64,000 nucleotides of DNA from JAXLRU01 sp046330935 (GTDB lineage Bacteria > Actinomycetota > Actinomycetes > Actinomycetales > Kineosporiaceae): NCBI GenBank assembly GCA_046330935.1, contig JAXLRU010000003.1:310001-374000 (forward strand). The letters run 5' to 3'. Numbering within the stretch: the stretch's first letter is position 1; each line of letters starts with the position of its first letter. Positions 33,838 to 41,779 of the stretch are shown here, in pieces. The notes under the pieces were generated by a model. The model searched no databases. It was not told the DNA's origin and saw nothing but the letters and a program-made list of their open reading frames with translations. The position numbers and the translations under genes are program-made.

Positions 33838-34202
33838 GTGGCTCGCTACCGCGCGGACAAGTCTCGTGACCTGCGGTGGCCTGCGCCGGACGCCGGCCTC
33901 GGCGTCACCGCTCCTGCACCCTCGGGTCGTCAGGCCTGCGCCCGCGCCCGCGGGCGCACCCGCGCCCGCCTCGACCGTCGCCCGTCACGCCACCTCCGTG
34001 GCCACGGCGTCCCACGCCGGCCTCGCCGCAGGTCGGAGCGACACGACCCGGTCTGCTGCATGATCCGCCCGCCGTACCCGGGGGACGCCGCGGGATGCAG
34101 AGGGGGCGGGCGACCCTGCGCGGGCGGCAGGGTCGGGTTACCGGGTGCGCGATCCGGTCATCCGGCTGAGCCCTGGTCTTACCGGCCCCATTCAGCGCCA
34201 TC
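33838..34202. other. non-coding stretch downstream of CIS locus
   Basis: Open frames here are antisense or out of frame and lack any family resemblance or ribosome site. No gene, RNA or insertion sequence was recognised. Confidence 0.5.
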
Positions 34203-34384
34203 GCGCGGTCGCGTCGTCGAGTGGCGCCGCGGCCTTCACGTCGTCGACCGGCCCTCACCGTCGCCTCTTCGCCGGTTGCCGCACCTTCACGTCGCGAATG
34301 GGCACCGCACCTTCGCGTCGTTGACCAGCGCTGCACTGCGCGTCGTCGCGCGGCGCCGGACCTCGTTCGTGGTTGAGCGGGTGG
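34203..34384. repeat. degenerate 26-base tandem repeat, six to seven copies
   Basis: Units start at 34203, 34229, 34255, 34281, 34307 and 34333, with a poorer seventh at 34359. The consensus starts gcaccttcgcgtcgtcga and ends ccggcgcc. The period is not a multiple of three and no gene covers it. It lies just downstream of the DUF222-HNH gene (minus strand). Purpose unknown; it could be a protein-binding array, a recombination-related site or a relic minisatellite. Confidence 0.65.
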
Positions 34385-34395
34385 TGGCTGGTGGG

Positions 34396-36192
34396 TCAGG
34401 CGGCGTGGGGGTTGCGGAGGTGCCGCGCGAGCTGGGAGGCCCGGGCGGCGTCGGCGTGGGTGGTGTTGAGCAATGCTCGTCGGTGGGGGTCGATCCAGGG
34501 TGGGGGGATGACCCAGGGGATGCCGTCGCGTATCTGGATGTCCCAGATGCCTTGGTGGTGGGCGGCGTGGTGGCGGGGGCAGAGCAGGGCGAGATTGGTG
34601 AGGTCGGTTGCCCCGCCGTCGCCCCAGTGGACGACGTGGTGGGCGTCGCAACCGTTGGCGGGCACGCCGCAGCCGGGGATGACGCATCCCTTGTCGCGTG
34701 CGGTGAGTGCTCGGCGCTGGGCAGGTGTGGCCAGGCGTAGTGATCGGCCGACGTCCAGTGGTGCGCCCGCGGGTGTGAGGGTGAGGCGGGTCAGGACCGC
34801 GTCGCAGGTGGTGTGGGCGAGGACCGGGTCGCCGATCGGGCCCACCCCGTCCGCGTGAGCCAACCACGGCCCAGTTCCGCTCCCGGGCTCCTCGCCGTCA
34901 GTCTCAGGCTGGTCGCGGTGCCCGACGCTCGCGTCGCCGTTGTCGTGGCCGTCGTGGTTCTCGTGGTGGTCGGCGCGGGGCGTGTCAGTCACGGCTGCGG
35001 TCGGGGCGGGAACACCGGCGCCGCCCTCGCCACGCGAACCGCCCTCGCCACGCGAACCGATGCTGGTGGCCGTGCAGTGGTGGGTGTGGGCGCGCGCGGC
35101 ACGGGTGACGTGGTCGAGGGTGGTCACGACGCTGACCTGGGCGCGCACGGGTGCGCCGGGGCTGGTCAGGGCGTGTTCGGCCATGAGGACCAGGGCGTCC
35201 GCGCGGCGCTGGTCCCGGGTGCGGGTGTCGCGGACCTCCACCAGCTCACCGTCAGCATCAAGGGCGGTGCCGGGTGGGGGGACGGAGGCGAACGCGTCCA
35301 GGGCGGTGGCGAATGTGAGGGCACCGACGGGGTCGAGGGCGAACCGGCCCACGAGCATCCCGAGGCTGTCGACGGCGGTGGTGCAGGAGCGGCGTTCGTG
35401 GGCGCGGGGGTCGAACCCGCCCGACCCGTCAGGGTCGACGACCTCGACCAAGTGCCGGACCAGCCGGTCCAGCGTGGCCGGGGAGTGCCGGTGGGCCTGC
35501 TCGGTGAGGAACGCATCCACCCTGCCCAGCCCTGACCGGCCCTCCTCGTCGACGTGGGCCAGCAGGTGCGAGGGGATCCGCGCGAGGGCTTTCACCGCGA
35601 CGTCGACATGCGCCCGCGACACGCCCCCTGCAGCGAACGCTGCCGCCAGTACCGGCAACCGCCCCCCACCCCCACCACCCATGAGTGACCCCGGCGCCAC
35701 CATCTCGGCCACACCGGCAGGGTCGGTGGCAGCAGCAGTGGGGTCGAAGGCGGCGGTGTCTGCTGCAGGGTCGAGGGCGGCGGTGTCGGCTCCGGGGTCG
35801 AGGGCGACGGCGGCGGTGGCGACCGGGAGCGTGCGTGCGGCAGCGACATCACGCCCGGCCTGACCCGCACCCACCCGGCACGCCCCGGTCAGGAACGTCT
35901 GCGCCACCCGCCCCGCCGCCGCACCAGCGACAGCACCCGGACGCGAATCCAACTCCGCGATCAGATGCAACCGCGCCGCCGCGACCCGCGCCACCACCTG
36001 CTCGAAAAGCCGCACACTCTCCCGGGACTCACCATCGGAAAGACCCGACAAGCGCACCGCCAGAAGAGCATCGACGGAATCATGAACGGATTCCATCTCG
36101 GCCAGGAGCTGAGCGAAGACGAACGAACACGAATCGGGCTCAGCAGACAGCGACGACAGGTCGTCGTCGCTGGTCACGGCCCCTCGGTCCAT
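34396..36192 (-). CDS. DUF222 and HNH endonuclease-domain protein (13E12 repeat family)
   Basis: The 598-residue protein has an N-terminal DUF222 region (RESVRLFEQVVARVAAARLH; GRVAQTFLTGACRVGAGQAG) and a C-terminal HNH domain with two zinc pairs (CVIPGCGVPANGCDAHHVVH, then NLALLCPRHHAAHHQG). An Ala/Thr/His-rich spacer of about 70 residues separates them. These proteins occur in many copies in actinomycetes, the mycobacterial 13E12 family being the best known, and one carries a prophage attachment site. Cellular role unknown. A second copy in this window (59883-62813) is broken by an insertion sequence. The ATG at 36192 probably begins a leaderless mRNA. Confidence 0.9.
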   Translation of the reverse strand: MDRGAVTSDDDLSSLSAEPDSCSFVFAQLLAEMESVHDSVDALLAVRLSGLSDGESRESVRLFEQVVARVAAARLHLIAELDSRPGAVAGAAAGRVAQTFLTGACRVGAGQAGRDVAAARTLPVATAAVALDPGADTAALDPAADTAAFDPTAAATDPAGVAEMVAPGSLMGGGGGGRLPVLAAAFAAGGVSRAHVDVAVKALARIPSHLLAHVDEEGRSGLGRVDAFLTEQAHRHSPATLDRLVRHLVEVVDPDGSGGFDPRAHERRSCTTAVDSLGMLVGRFALDPVGALTFATALDAFASVPPPGTALDADGELVEVRDTRTRDQRRADALVLMAEHALTSPGAPVRAQVSVVTTLDHVTRAARAHTHHCTATSIGSRGEGGSRGEGGAGVPAPTAAVTDTPRADHHENHDGHDNGDASVGHRDQPETDGEEPGSGTGPWLAHADGVGPIGDPVLAHTTCDAVLTRLTLTPAGAPLDVGRSLRLATPAQRRALTARDKGCVIPGCGVPANGCDAHHVVHWGDGGATDLTNLALLCPRHHAAHHQGIWDIQIRDGIPWVIPPPWIDPHRRALLNTTHADAARASQLARHLRNPHAA

Positions 36193-36198
36193 GTCTGA

Positions 36199-36261
36199 AT
36201 TCTAGCCTCGGCCGGGTGGAGGTTGCCAGGCTGAATGAGGATCGAGACTCAATGGTGATGT
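36199..36261 (-). promoter_or_regulatory. promoter of DUF222-HNH gene, shared with second copy
   Basis: TAGAAT (minus strand, 36199-36204) lies seven bases before the ATG, implying a leaderless transcript. ACATCACCAT (36252-36261) and CCTCCACCCGGCC between it and the -10 box recur at the same spacing before the interrupted paralogue. Confidence 0.55.
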
Positions 36262-36643
36262 CGATGACGGAGACTCGGGAATCGGGTCGGAAAGAATTCC
36301 CAGCGGTCAAGAGGAGGGCTCCGGACAGTGAGTCCTCGCCGTCTCCTCGACCGGACGGCGAGGTGCTGCTGGGCGGAGGGTCTGGATGCCCGGCTCGGCC
36401 GTGAAGGCGTCCACCACCAGAAGCGGCGCCAGTCAGGCGCGCTCTCGACCTGACGAGCCACACGTCGGGGAATCACCCCGGAATGTCCCGGGCGGTGCAG
36501 TACTCGGAATCGGCGAGATGACACCGAACACCACCCTCGAGCCCTGTCGCCGGTCGCTGACGAGGGGTGCGCCCCGGCTCGTCGTTCGCGCGGATCGGCA
36601 GGGCGAGCCGGCGTCGACCCCCCGACCCGGGCAGCCGAACCGG

Positions 36644-36717
36644 CGACGTCACCGACGGACGATCGCGTCGGACGCCCCGACTCGCCGTCCGCCGCACGCC
36701 GTCCGTCGGTGACGTCG
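36644..36717. repeat. 17-bp perfect inverted repeat upstream of HEAT-repeat gene
   Basis: Arm cgacgtcaccgacggac (36644-36660) is repeated inverted at 36701-36717 with a 40-base loop. It lies about 65 bases before the HEAT-repeat start. The rest of 36262-36783 holds no recognisable gene. It could be an operator pair, a leader structure or a terminator. Confidence 0.6.
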
Positions 36718-36783
36718 TCATGGCCGCTCCGGACGCCCGAAAACGAGGAGCCGTGGCGGTCCGGACGGCGACACCATGGGTCC

Positions 36784-37809
36784 ATGTCCGATCAGGGGGA
36801 GTCGCGCCCTGCTGCACGGCCGACCCGCCGCGGCCCACGACGACGGCGGCGGACGCCGTGGCGCCTGCGCCTGCGGATGCGCTGGCGCCGGTCACGCTGG
36901 CGCCGGCAGCCGGCGACGGAACGCCGTGCCGACGAGCTGAGTCTGCTGATCAACGGCCACCCCGAGCACGTGTCGGGGGCCCTCCCGGAGCTCGCGACCC
37001 TGCTCGCGGACAGCCCTGACGCGGCGACGACATCCGCCGTGGTCGCCGCCCTGGGGCACGCCTGGGACGACCGGGCGCTGCGGATCCTGCTCGACGCCGA
37101 CCTCGCCGGGCATCCCGACCCCTACGTGCGGCTCGATCTCGCGCGGGCCCTCAACGGAGGCATGCCCGCTCCCGACCTGCGGCGCAGGGCGATCCCCCAG
37201 CTGGTGCTCCTGTCGGGCGACCGGGTCGACGAGGTCCGCGACTGGGCCTGCTGCGGTCTCGCGGCGCTCCTCGCCGACGACCCGACGTCGCGCGAGGCGC
37301 TGGCGGCCCGCCTCGAGGACCCCCACGCCGACACCCGGGCGGAGGCGCTGGTGGCGCTCGCCCTGGCCGGCGACCCCCGAGCCCTTCCCCGCACGATCGC
37401 GCTGCTGAGCGTGGAGGACGACGGCGACGTCACGCTCCTGCAGCTCGAGGCCGCCGTGCAGCTCGCCGACCCCGCTCTGCTGCCGGCGCTGACCGCCCTC
37501 GAGCGCGCCTGGGCCCAGGACGAGTACGACGAGCACGTGCTGCGGCTGCGGCGCGCGCTGCGGCGCTGCACCCCGGAGGCGGCGGCCCTCGCGGCGGACG
37601 TCGAACGCCGCCTCGTCGCAGGGCTCGACGAGCGCCTGGCACCCGTGGGGCACGCGGTCGAGCTGCGGGGCAGCTACCCCCGGACGACGCTGCACGTCAG
37701 CGACGAGGAACCGGAGGCGGGCTGGTGGCGCCGCCTGTGGGAGCACGACGACCCGGACACACTCGACGTGTCCCAGGCGGTGGAGAGCTGGTTCCTGTCG
37801 ACCCGGTGA
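36784..37809 (+). CDS. HEAT-repeat protein
   Basis: The 341-residue protein begins with a strongly basic, Arg-rich stretch (residues 8-40) and then consists of HEAT/armadillo-like helical pairs (RILLDADLAGHPDPYVRLDL; DPHADTRAEALVALALAGDP). The C-terminus is acidic, with two tryptophan-rich turns. HEAT proteins are binding scaffolds; no catalytic residue is visible and the partner is unknown. The ATG at 36784 is preferred over an upstream ATG at 36709 that lies in the hairpin. It runs in the same direction as the acidic repeat protein 140 bases downstream. Confidence 0.75.
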   Translation: MSDQGESRPAARPTRRGPRRRRRTPWRLRLRMRWRRSRWRRQPATERRADELSLLINGHPEHVSGALPELATLLADSPDAATTSAVVAALGHAWDDRALRILLDADLAGHPDPYVRLDLARALNGGMPAPDLRRRAIPQLVLLSGDRVDEVRDWACCGLAALLADDPTSREALAARLEDPHADTRAEALVALALAGDPRALPRTIALLSVEDDGDVTLLQLEAAVQLADPALLPALTALERAWAQDEYDEHVLRLRRALRRCTPEAAALAADVERRLVAGLDERLAPVGHAVELRGSYPRTTLHVSDEEPEAGWWRRLWEHDDPDTLDVSQAVESWFLSTR

Positions 37810-37948
37810 CGTCGGGCGACGGCAGGTGCCGCGGGAAGGCCGGGAGCGCTCTCCGGGCGGTGCCGGGGCAGGTCGCGGCAGGCTTCTGCGGGGCGATCTG
37901 CGCCCGCTCGGGTGCGGCGCGGCCCGATCACGGCGTCGATCGCGCACA

Positions 37949-39556
37949 ATGCGTGCCGTGAGCGGCAGGCGGTGGAGCGACCGGTGGTTCCGGCGAGGTC
38001 AGGACCAGGCCAAGGGCGGCCCGACGACGACGGCCGCCGTCGAGGCGCAGGACGCCGGGCCCTGGAACGTGCTGCTCGGCGACGCCCCCAGCGCGACGTC
38101 CGGCCCTGACGCGCCCGGCCCGCTGGCGCCCACGCCCGTGGCCACCGCCGTCGCCGTCGACACGCCCGTCGCCGTGGACATCCAGCTCGCGCCGGCCGTC
38201 CCCGAGCCGCAGGCCCCCACCGCGCTCGAGCCGCAGGCGCCCGAGCTGACCGTCACCCACCGCCACCCCGACGTCCCCGACCTCGCGGTCGTCCAGGAGC
38301 CCGGCGACGTCGCGGTGCTGCTCGCCGACCCGCCGCATCCCGAGCCCGAGCCCGAACCCCATCCCGAACCCGAACCGGAAGCCGAGCCGGAGGCCGCGGC
38401 CGCGCCGGCGCTGGACCTCCTCCCCGACACCCAGCCGGACACGCAGCCCGACCCGCAGCCGGAGTCACAGCAGCAGTCCGAGGCCCGCGCCGACCAGGCG
38501 GCGGCGGAGGCGGCGGCCCACCGCGGGGGCCCGGCGCTGGTCGAGGACCAGGCGAGCGACGCGGAGCCGGACGCCGCGGAGCACCAGCCCGGGGACGTCT
38601 CGCCCCGCCGCGCCCACCTCCGTGAGCAGTACGCCAGCGCGTGGGAGCTGGGCGACCTCTCGGCGGTGCAGCTGGCCGCGGGAGCGCTCCTGGAGGACGG
38701 CGAGCGCCCGGCGGGCCTCCTGCACGACCTCGCCCTGGTGGCGGTGCGCCGTCGCCGGTGGTCGGACGCGCTGGCGGCGGCGACGGCGGCGATCAACGCG
38801 GCGACGGGCGACGGCGAGTGGGTGCGGCGCCCGAGCGCGGCCCTGCTCGCGATGGCAGCCGCGGCGACGGGCGACGTCGACGCGGGCAAGCACGCTTACG
38901 ACCTCCTCGACGCCGAACCCGACCCCGCGCGCGCGGCGGGCCTGCCCGAGGGTGCGACCGTCTGGGTGGCCGTGCGGCTCAACCCGGCGCCCTCGCGCCC
39001 GGGGGAGTCGCGGCTGCTGCTGGACGACCAGGACCTCTCCACGGAGATCGTCTGGGCGCGAGCCGAGTCGCGGCTGACCGCCCGCGTCGCGGTGGTGCCG
39101 ACTCCGGCGAGCGGGCACCGGCTCGGGGATCTCGTGCTGCTCTCCCCGGCGGCGTCGGGGGAGCTCTCGCTCGTCGGACGCCCCGTCCCGGTGGTCGACG
39201 AGATCGACCGGATCGACTCGGGGGCGCTGGCGACCCTCGACGTCACCGTCACCTGCCCGTCGGTGCAGGACTCCCGCGCGCTGGTGGCGGCGTTCGCGGC
39301 CGCAGGGGCGACGGCGCAGGACTGGACGGCGACGGTGCACGGCCTGCCGGGCGGCGATCTGCGCGGGACGGCGCTGGCGGCGGCGGGCCTCGGCGTGGTC
39401 GGGCACGACCCGGCCCCGGGCGCTACGCCGACGGCCTGGCGGCAGCGTCGCCGGTTCGGGATCGCGGCGGGGGCGGGGACGGCCCGCGACGTCCTGGCCG
39501 CCTGGGCCGCCGCCGCTCCCGGGCGGGTGGCGGGCACCCCGGTCGAGGCCTGCTGA
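37949..39556 (+). CDS. hypothetical protein with acidic Pro-Glu repeats and helical core
   Basis: Residues 1-200 are disordered and acidic, with Pro-Glu repeats near residue 135 (PEPEPEPHPEPEPEAEPEA) followed by a Gln/Asp-Thr-Gln run. Residues about 210-330 look like TPR-type helical pairs (SAWELGDLSAVQLAAGALLE; ALAAATAAINAATGDGEWVR). The last 200 residues are a mixed alpha/beta region including LTARVAVVPTPASGHRLGDL. No known family was recognised. It may act with the HEAT-repeat protein just upstream. The start could also be the GTG at 37958. Confidence 0.65.
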   Translation: MRAVSGRRWSDRWFRRGQDQAKGGPTTTAAVEAQDAGPWNVLLGDAPSATSGPDAPGPLAPTPVATAVAVDTPVAVDIQLAPAVPEPQAPTALEPQAPELTVTHRHPDVPDLAVVQEPGDVAVLLADPPHPEPEPEPHPEPEPEAEPEAAAAPALDLLPDTQPDTQPDPQPESQQQSEARADQAAAEAAAHRGGPALVEDQASDAEPDAAEHQPGDVSPRRAHLREQYASAWELGDLSAVQLAAGALLEDGERPAGLLHDLALVAVRRRRWSDALAAATAAINAATGDGEWVRRPSAALLAMAAAATGDVDAGKHAYDLLDAEPDPARAAGLPEGATVWVAVRLNPAPSRPGESRLLLDDQDLSTEIVWARAESRLTARVAVVPTPASGHRLGDLVLLSPAASGELSLVGRPVPVVDEIDRIDSGALATLDVTVTCPSVQDSRALVAAFAAAGATAQDWTATVHGLPGGDLRGTALAAAGLGVVGHDPAPGATPTAWRQRRRFGIAAGAGTARDVLAAWAAAAPGRVAGTPVEAC

Positions 39557-39566
39557 TCCCGCGGCG

Positions 39567-40043
39567 TCAGGCGCGGGGCAGGTCGCCGCGCAGGACCGCG
39601 TAGAGCACGAGGTCGTGACGCCCGTCGGCGCGCTCCTGGGCGCCGCGCAGGACCCCCTCGCGGGTGAACCCGGCGCGTTCGAGCGCCCGCTGCTCGGCGA
39701 GGTTCTCGACGTCGGTGCTCGCCTCGATCCGGGTGACGGTCGTCGTGGCGAACAGGTGCTCCACGAGCAGGCGCTGCGCGCGGGTGCCGATGCCGCGGCC
39801 CCGGGCCTCGAGCACGAGGTCGATGCCGATGTTCAGGGCGAGCGACCCGGCGGTCGGGCCGTACCACTCCTCGTGCCAGGCGACGTCGCCGACGACGACG
39901 CCGTCGGCCACGACCGCCAGCTCGCCGACGAAGCGCACGGGCGCGACCCGGTCGGCGCCCCAGTCGCTGAAGCGTGACGGCGTGGGCGGGGCCTCCTCGC
40001 CGTCGCGGAACGGGCGCAGCGTCACCTCGGGCACGGGGACCAC
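39567..40043 (-). CDS. GNAT acetyltransferase, RimJ/RimL type
   Basis: The 158-residue enzyme has the acetyl-CoA binding motif A (DLVLEARGRGIGTRAQRLLV) with R-G-x-G-I-G, and the late RimJ-like block (ENLAEQRALERAGFTREGVL). It transfers acetyl from acetyl-CoA to an amine; the substrate is unknown. It converges on the acidic repeat gene with a 10-base gap and is divergent from the serine hydrolase. The start is one of several closely spaced GTG codons; 40043 keeps the whole first strand. Confidence 0.85.
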   Translation of the reverse strand: MVPVPEVTLRPFRDGEEAPPTPSRFSDWGADRVAPVRFVGELAVVADGVVVGDVAWHEEWYGPTAGSLALNIGIDLVLEARGRGIGTRAQRLLVEHLFATTTVTRIEASTDVENLAEQRALERAGFTREGVLRGAQERADGRHDLVLYAVLRGDLPRA

Positions 40044-40138
40044 TGTGCCGCACCGGCCGCATCCGGGGGGTTACCCCCAGGTGATCCGCTCGGGGTGGCC
40101 CGGATGTCGCGATCGTCCCCCGCGGGCAGGCTGGGCCC

Positions 40139-41518
40139 ATGAGCGAGTCCTCGAGCTTCCGTGTCCCCGTCCCGACCACCCGGCGGCAGGCCCGCGGCGT
40201 CCAGGCCCGCGGCGTCCAGGCCCGCGGCGTCCTGGCCGGGGTGGCAGCGCTGACCGCCGTCACGGTCGCGGCCACCGCAGGAGCCTCGGGCGCCGACGCC
40301 GCCGGCTCCCCGGCGCTCAAGCCGATCACCGAGGCGAAGATCCGCGCCGCACTCGCGCCCCTCGTGGCGGCGGACGTCCCCGGTGCGGTGGCGCAGGTGG
40401 ACCAGGGCCGCGGGCCGGCGCGCGCCGCCGCAGGCCTCGCCGACACCGACCCCCGCGAGGACGCCGTCCCGCAGGCGCAGAGCCGGGTCGGCAGCATCAC
40501 CAAGAGTTTCGTCGCGACGGTCGCCCTGCAGCTGGTCGGGGAGGGCAGGCTCCGCCTGGACACCCCGATCGGCGACCTCGTGCCCGGCGTCCCGAACGCC
40601 GACACGATCACGCTGCGGATGCTCATGAACCACACGAGCGGCCTGTTCAACTACACCGAGGACGACCCGTTCGTCCTGACGCTGCTCACCGACCCAACGC
40701 GCCACTGGACGCCGGCGGAGCTGCTCGCCGTCGCCGCCTCGCACGAGCCGCTGTTCGCGCCCGGCACGGACTGGCACTACAGCAACACGAACTTCGTGGT
40801 CGTGGGCATGATCCTCGAGAAGGTCACGGGCAAGCCGCTGGAGACGCTGATCGCCGACCGCATCGTCACCCCGCTCGGCCTGCGCGACACGTACCTGGCC
40901 ACGACGGCCGACTTCACCGGCCCCCACCTGCACGGGATCATCCCGCCCGGACCGCTCGGCCCCGACCCGGTGGACACCACCGACTGGACGCCTTCGTGGG
41001 CGTGGGCGGCGGGCGCCCTCGTCTCCACGAGCGCCGACCTGCAGACCTTCTACCGCGCGCTGCTGCGCGGCACGCTCCTGCGCAGCCGCGAACTGCAGGC
41101 GATGCGCACGCTGGTGCCGGTGGTCCCCGGGTTCGGGTACGGGCTCGGCCTGTACTCCACCGACTTCGGCTGCGGCACGGTCTGGGGCCACGACGGCGGC
41201 ATGCCGGGGTACGTGACGGTGGCCGGGCTGAGCCGGGACGCGCGGCAGGCCGCCGTCCTGCTCACCAACGCCGACTCCAGCATCAACCCCGCTGCTGCCG
41301 CGACCGTCAGCTACGGGTACCAGGCGCTGTCGTGCCTGGCGGCGAGCATGCCCGTGCCGCCGATGCCCGAGCCCAGCACCCAGCCCAGCACCCAGCCCAC
41401 CCCCGAGCCGACGGTGACGCAGGGCTCGACCAGCCGGGTGCCGCGTGCGGCCCTGCGCGAGCGGGGTCTGGCTGCCCGGGTGGACCTGCTGCCGGCCCCG
41501 GCCGTCGCCGGCCGCTGA
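40139..41518 (+). CDS. secreted serine hydrolase of the beta-lactamase/D-Ala-D-Ala peptidase fold
   Basis: The 459-residue protein has an N-terminal signal peptide (hydrophobic segment about 31-48, Ala-rich cleavage region near 53-55). The three catalytic motifs are SITK (S119, K122), YSN (Y214) and HDG (H351). This is the class C/esterase VIII-like group, so peptidase, esterase or beta-lactamase activity is possible. The signal region contains three perfect copies of Gln-Ala-Arg-Gly-Val, and the tail ends in Pro-Ser-Thr-Gln repeats with low complexity. It is probably active outside the cell. A 13-bp hairpin follows the stop. Confidence 0.88.
   Translation: MSESSSFRVPVPTTRRQARGVQARGVQARGVLAGVAALTAVTVAATAGASGADAAGSPALKPITEAKIRAALAPLVAADVPGAVAQVDQGRGPARAAAGLADTDPREDAVPQAQSRVGSITKSFVATVALQLVGEGRLRLDTPIGDLVPGVPNADTITLRMLMNHTSGLFNYTEDDPFVLTLLTDPTRHWTPAELLAVAASHEPLFAPGTDWHYSNTNFVVVGMILEKVTGKPLETLIADRIVTPLGLRDTYLATTADFTGPHLHGIIPPGPLGPDPVDTTDWTPSWAWAAGALVSTSADLQTFYRALLRGTLLRSRELQAMRTLVPVVPGFGYGLGLYSTDFGCGTVWGHDGGMPGYVTVAGLSRDARQAAVLLTNADSSINPAAAATVSYGYQALSCLAASMPVPPMPEPSTQPSTQPTPEPTVTQGSTSRVPRAALRERGLAARVDLLPAPAVAGR
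40187..40231 (+). repeat. three perfect 15-base tandem repeats in coding sequence
   Basis: The unit caggcccgcggcgtc occurs three times in frame before the hydrophobic core of the serine hydrolase signal peptide, encoding QARGV each time. Copy number may vary between strains. Confidence 0.8.
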
Positions 41519-41526
41519 CGACGGCC

Positions 41527-41588
41527 GCCCACCGCGGGGAGGGACCGTCCGGCGCGTCGTCCGCGCCGCCGGGCACCCCGCGGTGGGC
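41527..41588 (+). terminator. hairpin terminator after serine hydrolase
   Basis: Arms gcccaccgcgggg (41527-41539) and ccccgcggtgggc (41576-41588) pair perfectly over 13 bases, and the loop contains a further GC-rich stem. It starts nine bases after the stop codon. Confidence 0.7.
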
Positions 41589-41779
41589 TGCCGCGTTTGC
41601 CCTACGTCACGCACCAGTGGCCGCTTCGGCGGCCCCGGCTACCCTCGACTTACCCGCCAGTCACATCCGCCCCGCCCGTCCCGGCCCGCGCCGGGCCGAC
41701 CACCGCACCCGCGAGGAACCGCCCGAGAACCACACCCCCGATCGGCGAACCGATCCCGCGTCTGCCGGAGGCCCACCGC

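Noticed and set aside
34203..34384. CRISPR array
   Set aside because: Units are adjacent without unique spacers, degenerate, and no cas gene is near.
36140..36785. Small minus-strand open frames in the gap after the HNH gene
   Set aside because: No ribosome site, no family resemblance and overlap with the 17-bp inverted repeat.
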